Shown: positions 38,101 through 48,161 of the stretch, in pieces
Position numbering within the stretch: position 1 is the first letter of the stretch
How the letters are laid out: the number at the start of each line of letters is the position of its first letter
Assembly (NCBI RefSeq): GCF_000275845.1
Contig: NW_006766897.1
Span: 362,321-426,320 of the forward strand
DNA length: 64,000 nucleotides
Direction of reading: 5' to 3'
DNA from: Dichomitus squalens LYAD-421 SS1
Taxonomy: Eukaryota; Basidiomycota; Agaricomycetes; Polyporales; Polyporaceae
Program-made: the position numbers and the translations under genes
The notes under the pieces: generated by a model
The model's database searches: none
What the model saw: the letters and a program-made list of their open reading frames with translations, nothing else
What the model was told of the DNA's origin: nothing

Positions 38101-40048
38101 CGTTTAACATTTGTGAGGAGCTCTGCTTGCGTGTTACTAGTGTTAGTCAGACTGAACCTGTGGAACAGATCCGGCTGTCTACCCCTGGAGTGTGTACGAG
38201 ATCTACCCCGCCGTCCACAGGAGCAACGATTTCAAGGAGAACACCGGCGTCTTGAAATTGGCTGCCCAGTACCCCGCCTTTGACATATATCCGTCTGTAT
38301 ATCCGTACAGCCTGGAGGTTATCTACCCAACAGTTGCCTTGGAACGCATCGTTTCCGGTCGGTCGGGCATTCCGGTGGAGCTCGCAGCGGTGTACCCGAA
38401 CGTTTGCCCTTACCCCCCGGTCTACCCGCATTTCGCTATCTACCCTGTGACTTCCTCGGCGGAGGGGTCAGTTATCGAAGTCTCGCTGCGCGACACGCAA
38501 CTTATGAACTCGCAATACCCCTACCTCGTCATTTACCCGGCGGTATACCCCTTCATGGAGATCTACCCGGGGTCTTGGGGTCCGCCTGCTCGAGCTTCTG
38601 CGTTGCTCCCGTCGCAGAACCAGGCTGTGCGGAGGAGGAAGCCGACTTACACCCACATGGAGCTTCGTGCGCAAGTTGCTGCTCAACTTGCATCCACGTC
38701 CGTGCCTCAACCGAGGAAGCCCAGATACACTCACATGGAGCTCCGCGCTCAAGTCCTTGCTGCCGCGGCACGGTCCTTTCCTCGTACACCGGCAATTCTC
38801 CCCGCACGGACAGTTCCTGCCCCGGTCCCGGCATTCCCACCTACGCGGGTACTCCCCCCTGCACCGGGTCCTCCCTCTGCCCGGGCCATATCGCCTAGGG
38901 TCGTCTCTCCCGTGCCTTCTACGTCGATGTCGGTATCACCCTCTGGTCCTAGAGTTGTATCGCCTGCCGAAAGGTTCATCTCACCATCGCCAGCTGCGTA
39001 CCCAACCCCCACCGCGACTCCTGCACCTGCAGCCCTATCGAGCCCAGAATCTGTACCTTCTCGTCCACGGCCCCCTCAGATGGAACTTCGTGAAGACAAC
39101 CACGCCCAAGAGCACATTGATATCCCTGCGATAGTCGCTGTTGAACCAAGTCCTGTCGCCTCTGACATAGACCCCGGCTCTCCAGTATTGTTCGAGATGG
39201 TGACAGTTCCGACGTCTGCCCCAGTGAAAGCCCCAACGCCGTCGCCATCTGAGCCGGCAGCTCCTGCAGCTCCCATCCTTGTTCGTTCTCGCTCGCGCTC
39301 GGGTACCGTGAGCGCACGACCAGCTCCACCGTCCGGAGCACCCCGACCCCTGGGTGCTCGTCCTGTTTCCGTGGTCCAGCCGCCCTCGTCTGAGCTGCCC
39401 TCTGTCCCTTCCGCTCAGCGTTCTCTTAACCGTCTCTCCGGCCTCCCGGCCCATCCCGCGGTCAATCGACGCGTTTCATCCTCAGTCGGTCCCAGGCCAA
39501 TGTCTACGTTAGGTCCGCTTCCCCCTCCGCCTCAGGCACCGCCAGCGGGCCCCATCCCTCCGCCGCCGTTGGCTCGTCGGCAGAGCATGATGAGCCCTCT
39601 GCGCGAGGAACCGTCCCTCGTCAAGACGCGTTCACCTCAGCTTCCTTCACCACCTGAGGAGTGGCAGATGGGCTTCCGAACACCCACGGAGACCATTTCG
39701 CCAGTCTCGTCCTTAGCGAGTGGAAATAGTGATTTGAGCAGGTCAAAGACAATGCCCACTCGCGCGGCGCCACGTGGTCCTAGGAGCAGCACGCTGATTT
39801 CGGAGCGAGCGAAGGCGTTTGATAACCCCAATGGTCAGTATCTTGTCCTTTTGTCCTCAGTCACAAGCACAAAACCTGACTTACTTATCTAAGTTGTACC
39901 GAGTCCAAACGGGGCGCTCAAGTTAAGCATGGCGACGTTGGCCGAGTTCCCGGCTCCTCCTCCACCGCCTCTCCCCTCTTCTGCCAGCCCTAGCCGGACG
40001 CCGACGTCGGTCTCAAAGTTGGATAGGTCAAAATATCCGTTTGCGTGA
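35182..40048 (+). CDS. Large YP-repeat protein with novel exon-per-repeat array, function unknown
   Basis: The ATG at 35182 (MSHLTAPMPHQGPQAPKPYL) opens a short proline-rich leader. A globular-looking region follows (GLRWLVVVVPPASFAREHGH, SISGLCVYLHTSHGGISLTP, IEFDIDLTKARWYDSWI), split by an intron at about 35615-35664. Next come a Ser/Pro-rich region with a TPTTATSWGAP repeat (36.6-36.9 kb), a basic patch (PPPKKARRV) and the YP array (37.1-38.6 kb, listed separately). Then come two copies of a YTHMELRAQV motif, a long Pro/Ser-rich tail with SH3-type PxxP runs (PPPPPQAPPAGPIPPPP), and a last exon ending LDRSKYPFA at TGA 40046-40048. No signal peptide or membrane segment is evident, so an intracellular, largely disordered scaffold is likely. 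I do not recognise a named family. The gene is confident because frame continuity is kept through at least eight consensus introns. Confidence 0.8.
36592..36900 (+). repeat. Degenerate ~39-residue tandem repeat (TPTTATSWGAP type)
   Basis: Within the YP-repeat protein, three successive segments share a pattern. Copy 1 is ISRLPSPDLAWRML...TPTTATSWGAP..WPPSP. Copy 2 is YTPSIDIAHRFL...TPTTATSWGAP..YPPSP. Copy 3 is the partial ISRVPSPDLGHRV...VPSSP. The TPTTATSWGAP core is identical in the first two copies. This is a second internal duplication, separate from the YP array downstream. Confidence 0.85.
37105..38574 (+). repeat. Ten-unit YP repeat array with a phase-locked intron in six units
   Basis: The spliced protein shows about ten units of 30-47 residues with consensus YPxFxIYPxVYPxxxIYPxV followed by a variable spacer. 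Units 2-7 are each cut at the same place, inside the Tyr codon of the second YP (ATC T|GT..AG|AT CCN, phase 1). The introns are 37238-37297, 37412-37463, 37605-37659, 37792-37846, 37973-38022 and 38113-38168. The five internal exons measure 114, 141, 132, 126 and 90 nt, all multiples of three. Units 1 and 8-10 have no intron there. Unit 6 is shortened and lacks the second IYP block. The repeat and its splice sites are directly visible; function is unknown. Confidence 0.9.
38632..38760 (+). repeat. Duplicated KPxYTHMELRAQV motif
   Basis: Two copies of a short basic/helical motif, RKPTYTHMELRAQV and RKPRYTHMELRAQV, lie about 27 residues apart just after the YP array. A third related core, PPQMELRED, occurs near 39075. 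The near identity suggests a recent duplication or a selected short binding motif. Confidence 0.8.
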
Positions 40049-40350
40049 ACTTGATGTTCGTGACACATACTGTCCGGTGCTTTTAGACGTTAGCGCACCT
40101 GTGTACTTATGAGTAGTTTATTATATTATGTCTTTTCGTATGCGTACATACATCTACAATCGGAAAGCGGAGGGTGTTATGCTAACGAGACGAGCGAGGT
40201 TGCTACGGGGATATGAGCGCCTGTGGGACGACGGGAAAGTGGCGTGGGTAACAAGAGTACACGGACACGTGTGTGCAAGCGCGTCGCGACGCGTCGAGAC
40301 TTCCTCGGCCTTTCTCATCTCATCTACCACTCCGTTGATACCTCGAACCC
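40049..40350. other. Intergenic, YP-repeat gene downstream / RDH54 promoter
   Basis: The first half is AT-rich (TTTATTATATTATG near 40117-40130) and fits a 3' end with polyadenylation. The second half is GC-rich and contains ACGCGT at 40289-40294, about 57 bp upstream of the RDH54 ATG. No supported gene. Confidence 0.5.
40289..40294. promoter_or_regulatory. Candidate MCB box (ACGCGT) upstream of RDH54
   Basis: ACGCGT is the MluI cell-cycle box bound by MBF/DSC1 factors that drive G1/S genes, including DNA replication and repair genes. One copy lies about 57 bp before the start codon of this recombination gene. A single 6-bp match can occur by chance, so the call is weak. Confidence 0.3.
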
Positions 40351-43300
40351 ATGCCTGCCTTCGTAGACCCCGTCGCCCCTAGCTCGAACAAGCGCAAGCA
40401 CGACCAGCACGACTCAAACTATGCGAACCGCAAGCGACTAGCGGTGGCCGATGATTCTGGCGTTTCGACTATGGAGGGGGATCAATACTGGATGGTACAG
40501 TGGTAAGTTATGACACTGTCTAGACAAACCCGAACCTTAGTAGTGAATTACTGCTTTGAAGGCGCAATCCACAATACAAGAAGCACAAGACATGGGACGG
40601 AGACGCAGTGCTTGTGGTTAGCGGTCATAAATGCACGCTATACGACTCTGATAACAGGCAGTGAGTCTTCGCCTTGACCTTGATCTTCATAGTTCCAACG
40701 ATTTGTTGCGTGTACATCAGACTGGCGAGCGGGAAGCCATATGGCATTGAAGGGACACACAAGCTTGCAGAAGGCGTGGAGTTCACGCTGGGAAGCAAGG
40801 AGATCGAGATCGACCACCAATTAAACAGACAAGACTTCCTGTCGGGACGGTGCTTTGGTAGAGGAGGCATATCCGATACCTCCGTGTCAACATCTCGCCC
40901 CAGTGCGGTGAAGCAGTTTGTCCCGCTCAAACCGAAGACCTTGAACGGTGTAAAGAACCCCGCATATATCGTGCCTTCGGTGACCGAGAAGGAGAAACGG
41001 AGCAGTGTCGACTTGGAACCAGTCGGCCTCGTGACTTCCTCGAAATCTGGGCAGAGTACGCCTGCTCGAGAGTCATACTGGACTGCGAATTGGTAAGAGA
41101 CATCTACATGCAAGTCGCCCAAATGCGGACTGAGCTTTTATAGGCGCAAACCGCAGCAGAAGAAGCACAAGACTTGGGATGGTGATGGTTTCGTCATGCA
41201 TGAGGGGGAGAAGCTGACGTTGCTCTCCGACTCTGGTTTGGTGTAAGTGGCACTAACGTCGCTGGAACACGAAACTCATCAACGCGATCATAGCATGGGA
41301 AGGAGGAAGTGGGATGGCCTCCCGTTGTACAGCAGCTACCGGACTTTCATTGGCAACCGGGAAGTTGAGCTGGACAACGAGATAGCTCGCTCAGAGCTCC
41401 CCGCCGTCGTTGGCACCAGCATAGAACCACTCGTTGACCCGGAGATCAGAAGCCCCCCTGCCTCGCAAGCTCGACCATCTTTCTTAGTCGATGTGATCAG
41501 ATCTCCTCAACAGGGCTCGAGTTCTGGTCCATCCGTCAACTCACCTGCGTCGGCCAAGAAGTTCATCCCTCCTTCATCCTTCTACGGCACTGGCTCTAAG
41601 CCAAAGCCGAAGGGACCGCTGTATGCGTTCGCATACTCCACCGTTTGTTCTCTCTGACTAGAGGGTCCGTAGACACGATCCGGATGCACCTGGTGCCGTA
41701 GTGATGAAAGCACCAAGTAAAGAGCACCAAGCGAAGTTCAACAAGAAGTCAGTACAATTCACTCTTTCGGATCTGCGCATCTCGTTCACTTATTGCTTGC
41801 GTTTGCAGGAAGTTGCATGTGCTACCTGTTGTGATTGATCCTATCCTCGCCCGGCACCTCCGACCACATCAGAAGGAAGGCAAGCTGATTATCTTCCTAA
41901 AGTGTTCGATAATGCTCTCAACTATACGCCTAGGTGTGCAATTCCTTTATGAGTGTGTCATGGGTCTACGCAAGCACGAGGGGCAAGGATGTATCCTCGC
42001 CGATGAGATGTGCGTTGACAGAGCTTCTTCTCGTATTCACTAAAGCTCACAATCTAATAGGGGTATGGGCAAGACTTTGCAGGTGAGCAAAACTCACATG
42101 TCGTCACTTCTTCTAAGGAGTCCTCACAATGCGCTATCAAGACAATCACGCTTGTCTGGACGCTGCTGAGTGCGCTTCGGAAAGCTCCCGAGCCGGTACG
42201 CCTGATTCTGAAATCCCGCTATAGAGCAGAATCCCTATGCCGGCGCTGGCTCTGTGGTGGGCAAAGTCCTCATCGTCTGCCCCGTGTCCTTGATCAACGT
42301 AAGCGAACCTGATCCTCGGCTTCAGGATGGCACTGACATTACGCCGTAGAACTGGAAGACTGAGTTTCATAAGTGGTATGCCATCGGCGCATCTAGTACT
42401 ATGGCACAACTCGCGCTGATGGGGTTTTTGCAGGCTCGGCAGGGATCGTATCGGAATATTCACAGGCGACAAGGATAAGAACACCATCAAACAATTCCTT
42501 AACTCGTGCGTATGCAGATTTGGCTCCGTGTTGCTTGTCTGCTCAAACAGTCTTAGCAAAACACACCAGGTCCTGATCATAGGATACGAGCGACTACGCA
42601 CAGTAATGTGCGTGCTGTAAAACCTCTACACTTTGCTGCTCCAGAGCTCACCCATGCCCAGTTCCGACCTAGCATACTGCCAGTAAGGAGCATGATCATG
42701 TACCAGGCGTAACAAGTCCTCACAAGCTCTTACTTACTTTCCAGGCCACCAATTGGTCTTATAATCTGCGATGAAGGTACGTTGTGCGGATTCAGTACAA
42801 ATCATAGCTAACCTGGACTGAAAGGGCACCGGCTCAAATCGGCCAATAACAAAACTTCTACCATGTTTGATGCTCTGCGAACGCCGCGAAGAGTGATTCT
42901 CTCGGGTACCCCGATTCAGAATGAGCTTAGCGAGTTCCACGCGATGGTCAGACCTCTAGCCGTCGCTTGCACCAGGTACCCTCCACTGACATTGTCGTAG
43001 GCGGATTTCTGTAATCCGGGTCTTCTTGGTAAGCCTTAAGCTTACATTTTTTGTGCTGTATTATCTAAAGGCCTTCGTTCGCTACTGCTAGATGACTATA
43101 GCACGTTCAAGCGAGTTTACGAAACTCCTATCTTGAAAAGCCGTGCGCCAGGTTGCAGTGCGAAGGAAGCTGAACTGGGTGAAGCACGTTCTGCGCAGGT
43201 ACGTCGGGAGCGAGAGCTGTATAGTTTCGTCGTCTCACATCTCGGTATTTGAAGCTATCGACTATCGCAAGAAGCTTCGTCCTGCGGAGAGACGCGACTA

Positions 43301-45305
43301 TTTTGAAGAAGTACCTGCCTCCGAAACGTATGTTACTCTCTGACGCTTTGTCCAATTATTGCCAACATGCGACACGTCCTCTCCATAGACGAATACGTCG
43401 TATTTGTTACACCGACAAAGTTGCAGTTGTCTATCTTCGAGAAGATCTTGTCCCATGACAAGCTCGACAGCCTCGTCAGAAACTCCACCGCGGAGTCGCT
43501 CGCCCTCATCAACATACTCACAAAAATCAGTAACAGTCCCATCCTGCTGAAGGCGACTGCAGATCAAGCGAAGCTCAAGGGGCAGGAAGGAGCCGACGTG
43601 AAGCGCAATGCCATCGAAGAGGCGCTTCAGTTGTTACCTGAAAGGGCTCAAATAGAGGACGTGTCTCTAAGCGGTGAGTTTCCCTAGTGCTGTGCTCCTG
43701 CATGTCGCCTGATGTAGCGATCTCAGGGAAACTGTCCGCCCTTGCTACTTTGCTTCGTGCACTTCGCAAGGTTTGTCACGTATCCCTTCCATGAGGATGC
43801 ATCGTTTATGGTGGTCCGCTCGCAGCACACGGAAGAGAAATGTATCATAGTATCACACTACACGTCCACGCTCAACATTATAGAGGCTTATTGCAAGACA
43901 AAGTCATATACATACCATAGACTGGATGGGTAAATTGCCTAGTTGCACCCTCTTTCGCCCATGCTGAAGGATCGCCGGCAGCAATACCCCGGCACCTAAG
44001 CGTCAAGAATATGTCAACGACTTCAATAGGTCTTCGCAGGCGAAGCGATGTAAGAGGCGCGCCTTTTCTCTGTCGAATCGTGCTGATTTGAGGCTACAGT
44101 CATCTTCCTGTTGAGTTCTAAGGCGGGCGGTGTTGGGTTGAATCTCATCGGCGCTTCACGACTCTGTCTGATTGACTCGGACTGGAACCCAAGGTAGGTA
44201 ACTCTGGCATCCACAATCATTGCACGTCTAACAATTTGGGCACAGTCATGACTTACAGTCGATGGCTCGTATTCATCGGTGCGCCGTATTTCGATCGCCG
44301 TATGCTTTCGCTCGCTGATGTTCCCTTCCAGCGATGGGCAGAAACGACCCGTGTACATTTACCGATTCCTCACCACCGGTGCTATCGATGGTACGTGTAT
44401 TGCGCTCATCAATCCTGGACGGGCTTGCGAATCGTGCTATAGAGAAGATCTATCAGCGTCAAGTGACCAAGCTAGGTCTAAGCGATTGTGAGTCCTTGTA
44501 AATGTTTCCGCATCACTCCAATTGACACAAGTGGTCCGCAGCGTTAATGGGAACTGTATGTGTCTCCTCTTATGTCCCTTGATGACTGTTCTGAAGTTGC
44601 ACACAGGGCTCTTCGGAGTCAAAGTCGGATTCATTCACTCGCAAGGATGTAAGCAGTCTGTGGTGTCATACTTCTTCAGTCCACTCATCCACCCCATAGC
44701 TATTGGACATTTTCACTATACATCCGCACACGGCATGCAATACACATGATCTACTGGATTGCCCTTGCGAAGCATCCGATCACATTACAGAGCGAGCTCA
44801 GGGAGTCAACATAGATGATCTGATGGAAGATGCCATGAATTCTTCTGGTGACGAGGATGAAGATCCGATCAAGGGCTTCATGGCTGCATCCCAGGTCAAG
44901 CAAGCAGATATTGATAAGGTGGACCGAGCGGTATGTAATCTGCGGTGTTTTCACCAACCTCAGAGGCTCACATGTCTTTTCCAGTATATGAAACAGAAGC
45001 GTACTCAACTTGCAGCTCTCGGCGAGTGGACGCATATCAATTGTCTCCAGCCAGGTGCCGCGGACCGCGTGGAAGATGACTTGCTCACGCATCTCATATA
45101 CTCCCCCGAAACTGCCAAAGATCGTGACACCACAGGACCCGCTCAGTCGTTGAAGGATCGCCTGTTCGAAGCGGCAGACAAGATCATGGCGTCTGATGAT
45201 CATCTGTCGCGAGCTATGCTACCTGGCGGCGCGGTGTCCTTCTTATTTGAGCGCAGCACGAAGACGAGCTTCGGTGATGACAAGGAGACAGATGGAGACA
45301 GTTAG
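40351..45305 (+). CDS. RDH54: RDH54/RAD54B-type Swi2/Snf2 DNA translocase
   Basis: Rdh54 is a dsDNA translocase that works with Rad51/Dmc1 in homologous recombination and removes recombinases from DNA. The ATG at 40351 ([20 protein letters not shown]) leads to two copies of a DUF2439-like module (listed separately). The Snf2 core shows ILADEMGMGKTLQ (Walker A, split by an intron), [31 protein letters not shown] (Walker B), [50 protein letters not shown] and [20 protein letters not shown]. The protein ends [17 protein letters not shown] at TAG 45303-45305. SLINNWKxEFxKW and a DEGH box fit the Rad54/Rdh54 group. The duplicated N-terminal module favours RDH54/RAD54B over RAD54, by inference. More than fifteen short introns break the frame; all helicase motifs are intact across them. 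Confidence 0.9.
40480..41400 (+). repeat. Intragenic tandem duplication of DUF2439-like module with conserved introns
   Basis: Copy 1 (about 40480-40850) reads YWMVQW then [14 protein letters not shown], later LYDSDNR, GKPYGIE and [16 protein letters not shown]. Copy 2 (about 41075-41400) reads YWTANW then [14 protein letters not shown], later LLSDSG and [15 protein letters not shown]. In both copies an intron splits the Trp codon as TG|G (40503-40561 and 41093-41143). A second phase-2 intron follows the acidic LYDSD/LLSDS motif (40661-40720 and 41243-41293). Shared intron positions show that the duplication was at DNA level and included introns. Confidence 0.85.
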
Positions 45306-45402
45306 ATATGCCCACATGATGCCCAACCTGTGCAAAGATCCACGCGACTGCTGTATCATATAATATGCCCATTCCATATGCTTGAACGTGCTAGAATACC
45401 GA

Positions 45403-46304
45403 CTAGTCCGAGGAGCCGCTTGAATCATGAAGCGTCACAATGTTCGCCTTCTTAAGCCCCCTCTTGCGAGCAGGAATGCCCTTCTCGTAAGCTCCTGTCT
45501 CACGCTCTCGCTGCACGCGGGTGGCGACGGACTTGCGATCGTCAAGAATCTGGTTGTACAACTACAATCCAACAAACCAATCAGCGACGTTGCAGCTCTC
45601 ACTTCAGAATCATCATACCTTCTCAACAAGCTCTTCTTCCTCTTGTTGTTCCCTCTCTTTGCGCTTCTCCTCTTCCTCGTACTTCTTCATCTCGCGTTCA
45701 AGGATCTCCTCTATCATTGAAGCGCCCACACGCAAGCCATTGTGCGTCCTTGCAGAGTACACATAATAGCTTTCGAAGTTCTCCGCCTATATCAGGAGGA
45801 TGTCAAGACTTTATGAAAACGGTGTGAAGAGGTGAACGGCTTACTTTCTCCCGAAAGCCTAACTGGGTGAACACCAAATCAACCTCACATCTATTGAGAG
45901 AATCGAGCGGCGAGCACTCACGTCCACTACGAGTTCAAGGACTCCTTTAGGCTCCACGATCAGACTTTTGATCTTGTTATTATTGAGTTTGAACTTGCGA
46001 AATCTTAGCTCTTCGGGCTTTCTCAAAATGTTACGGGAGATCTGGAGCACAGTCTGCCCGAAGAAAAATAGGTCAACTTCTAGCGCACATATGTCATTGG
46101 TGCAGAACAAACCTTGAGGGACTCGAACGCCTGCGGAGGTTTATTCGCTGTGATGATATAGTCTACTCTCTTCCGGAAGTCCTGTCTACTACGATGCTCC
46201 TCGTCATGAGGCATATAGAGGACCTGCGAGGGTGTCTTGTCCCTCAGCGCCTTGTTGCGCTTCTCCGCCGCTTCTAGTAACGCCTTTCTATCCACAGTAG
46301 CCAT
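45403..46304 (-). CDS. PUB-domain protein, paralogue A
   Basis: PUB domains bind the C-terminal tail of p97/VCP (Cdc48) and mark proteins of ubiquitin-dependent degradation. The ATG at 46304 (MATVDRKALLEAAEKRNKAL) is followed by exons that join as FESLKTVLQISRNILRKPEE, FRKFKLNNNKIKSLIVEPKG and LELVVD. Next are an 18-nt microexon LGFREK (45845-45862) and AENFESYYVYSARTHNGLRV, followed by a Glu/Lys-rich coiled coil (ILEREMKKYEEEEKRKE) and a basic end GLKKANIVTLHDSSGSSD at TAG 45403-45405. The total is about 240 residues. It is the immediate downstream neighbour and close paralogue of the next gene, and it converges on RDH54 (97 bp). The PUB domain is a sequence-based call; the Cdc48 link is family knowledge. 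Confidence 0.8.
45845..45862 (-). other. 18-nt microexon in PUB paralogue A
   Basis: The exon encodes LGFREK in phase 0, between introns 45863-45921 and 45787-45844, with a CAG acceptor before it and a GTAAG donor after it. It supplies the conserved LGF turn of the PUB domain, so skipping it would damage the fold. Confidence 0.75.
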
Positions 46305-46569
46305 GGTCAACGGGAACGCTTAAAGCAGAGTAGAGGATCGAGGAAAGGATCAGCTATAGAACACGGGTACCAGCCTTCTTATAAGTCGGGGGGTGGGGCA
46401 CCTTCTTGAGCTTCTGGGAAGCCTCGTGGTTGGTGCTGCGGTAACGTTCAGACTTTACGCCCTTACAGTAGAGACACAACACAGCATTGTACATAGCATT
46501 CCTAGAAAACACGTGTAGAGCTACAGATTCAAAGGCAGTCCTGAGATTCGTGACGTTTGAACACATCGC

Positions 46570-47620
46570 TTACTCCTCGTCCCCTTCGTCATCATCTGTC
46601 CGGGCTCCGTCTTCCTCTGGTTGGACGACGTCGCCAGACAAGGTGTTGCCGGACCCTGGCATCCGTCTCTTCGGACGGTTGTCCTCGACTTCGGGTTCTG
46701 GAGATAGACCCGCAGCACGTCTTGCCGCAGCTGCCGCGCGTGCTGTTCTTTCTCGTTCATCTGTGATCGCCCTGCCCTTCCTGTCATCGTAAAATGCCTG
46801 CTTGACCTGTAGGACGAGCGGTGAGCTTTGGCGGGGTATCGACTGGTGCCACCTAGACTACCTTCGCTTTAGCAGCCTCTTCTGCCGCTTTCTCTTCGGC
46901 TCTCCTGCGCGCTGCCCGTTCTTCCTTGGGGAGCTCACGGTCGAGGGCCTCTTTGATCATGGCTGCACCGATCTTGAGGTCGTTCATTCGTCGCTTGTTC
47001 CAAATGTAGAACGGCTGAAAGTTTTCGACCTATCGAATAGTCGATGAGTTCGGTGGTGCACGTACCCTGGATGCCTGATAATCCTACACACCTGTGGCGC
47101 GAAACCAATCTAATATGATTACACGGACTACTGTCAGGAAGTGTCAGACGGCGTAGATAAGATACTACTCACCGCGACCGCATACTCCAAGGTACCCTTC
47201 GGCTCGACGAGCAGACGGTTGATCGTAGAATTTGTCGGCTTGAACTTCTGGTACTTCGGGTCATCCGGATGGGCGATGATATTCTCTGCCAGCTTCAGCA
47301 GCGTCTGCGGATGACACACAGATTATCATCCAGTTCAATTGCACGAGGAGGACTCAAGATGTATGTACTTGCAGAGATTCGAGCGCAATGTGTCTAGGAT
47401 TTGGGCGCAAAATGCCAGGGTCGATCAGTCTCCTGAACTCCTGCCTCTTCTCATGATTTCCGTCGAATGTCGCGTTCGACGATGCGGCAGCGGCTCTCTC
47501 CCGCTCTGCTTGAAGTCTGCGTTCAATGGCAGCCGCCACCTCGTCGTGATCAGGTCGGGTAGCTCGAGCTTGTGCATAGGTAGTTCCTGGGTGCACGTCT
47601 TCAGCCTCAGTAGGATCCAT
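46570..47620 (-). CDS. PUB-domain protein, paralogue B
   Basis: The ATG at 47620 (MDPTEAEDVHPGTTYAQARA) leads to LESLQ, joined by a phase-0 intron to the PUB core TLLKLAENIIAHPDDPKYQK, FKPTNSTINRLLVEPKG and TLEYAVA. An 18-nt microexon IGFAPQ (47092-47109) and VENFQPFYIWNKRRMNDLKI follow. Then come an Arg/Glu/Ala-rich helix (ERAARRRAEEKAAEEAAKAK), QAFYDDRKGRAITDE and an acidic tail DDEGDEE at TAA 46570-46572. The total is about 270 residues. Intron positions and domain order match paralogue A, which lies 266 bp downstream on the same strand, so the pair arose by tandem duplication. The tails differ: acidic here, basic in A. The expected partner is Cdc48/p97, by family. Confidence 0.8.
47092..47109 (-). 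other. 18-nt microexon in PUB paralogue B
   Basis: The exon encodes IGFAPQ in phase 0, between introns 47110-47172 and 47030-47091, with a TAG acceptor and a GTGTG donor. It corresponds exactly to the microexon of paralogue A in length, phase and place in the PUB domain. Confidence 0.75.
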
Positions 47621-48161
47621 GCTTGTTCCCCTTTTTACTAGGTATGCAGCGATAGAAGTGTGATAGTAGGCTAAGAGAGTGTGTAGTGTTATTCTGTGGA
47701 CCTCGGGGATCCGGAGATGGTACGAGTGTAGCCACAGAGGGCTCCCGCGGGCCCGCATACCACTAGCGTCTAAGACCTTCCGTCATTCCCGTGCACCGGC
47801 CCGCAGCGCCGCTGTCACGGCGGGCAAAGCGCCAGGCTCCAAGCAGAGAAATCTGTGCGGCAATTACGGGCAACGCAACCTGACCCTAGCATTTCCAGTG
47901 GGCCTTTGTATCCCTCTTTGTGATTTGGAAAATCTTATGGGCACGTTGCATCGCCCGTATATTTAGCGTAGATTTCCTCACCTGGACCATCGCGCTTTGC
48001 CTGCCGTGTGTGTCCATCCCGACCGGCCTCTGCAGGCATTCGGCTCAGAGCTAGACAAGTGAGGACGTATATGTCGCAATAGCGAGATATATAAGCGCGT
48101 TGAAGCGAATTACACTAAGTGATGCAGATAGTACAAAATGAGTGAAAGTACCTCGGGCAGC
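47621..48161. other. Intergenic, PUB paralogue B promoter / lipase downstream
   Basis: About 540 bp with no supported exon, RNA gene or repeat. It should contain the promoter of PUB paralogue B and the 3' UTR of the lipase. Confidence 0.5.

Noticed and set aside
37105..38574. YP array as a CRISPR-like or satellite repeat
   Set aside because: DNA identity between units is low while the amino-acid pattern and splice phase are conserved, so selection acts on the protein.
40351..45305. Apparent frameshifts in the RDH54 gene, which might suggest a pseudogene
   Set aside because: Each break coincides with consensus GT..AG introns of about 50-60 nt, and all Snf2 motifs, including the intron-split Walker A and motif VI, are intact after splicing.
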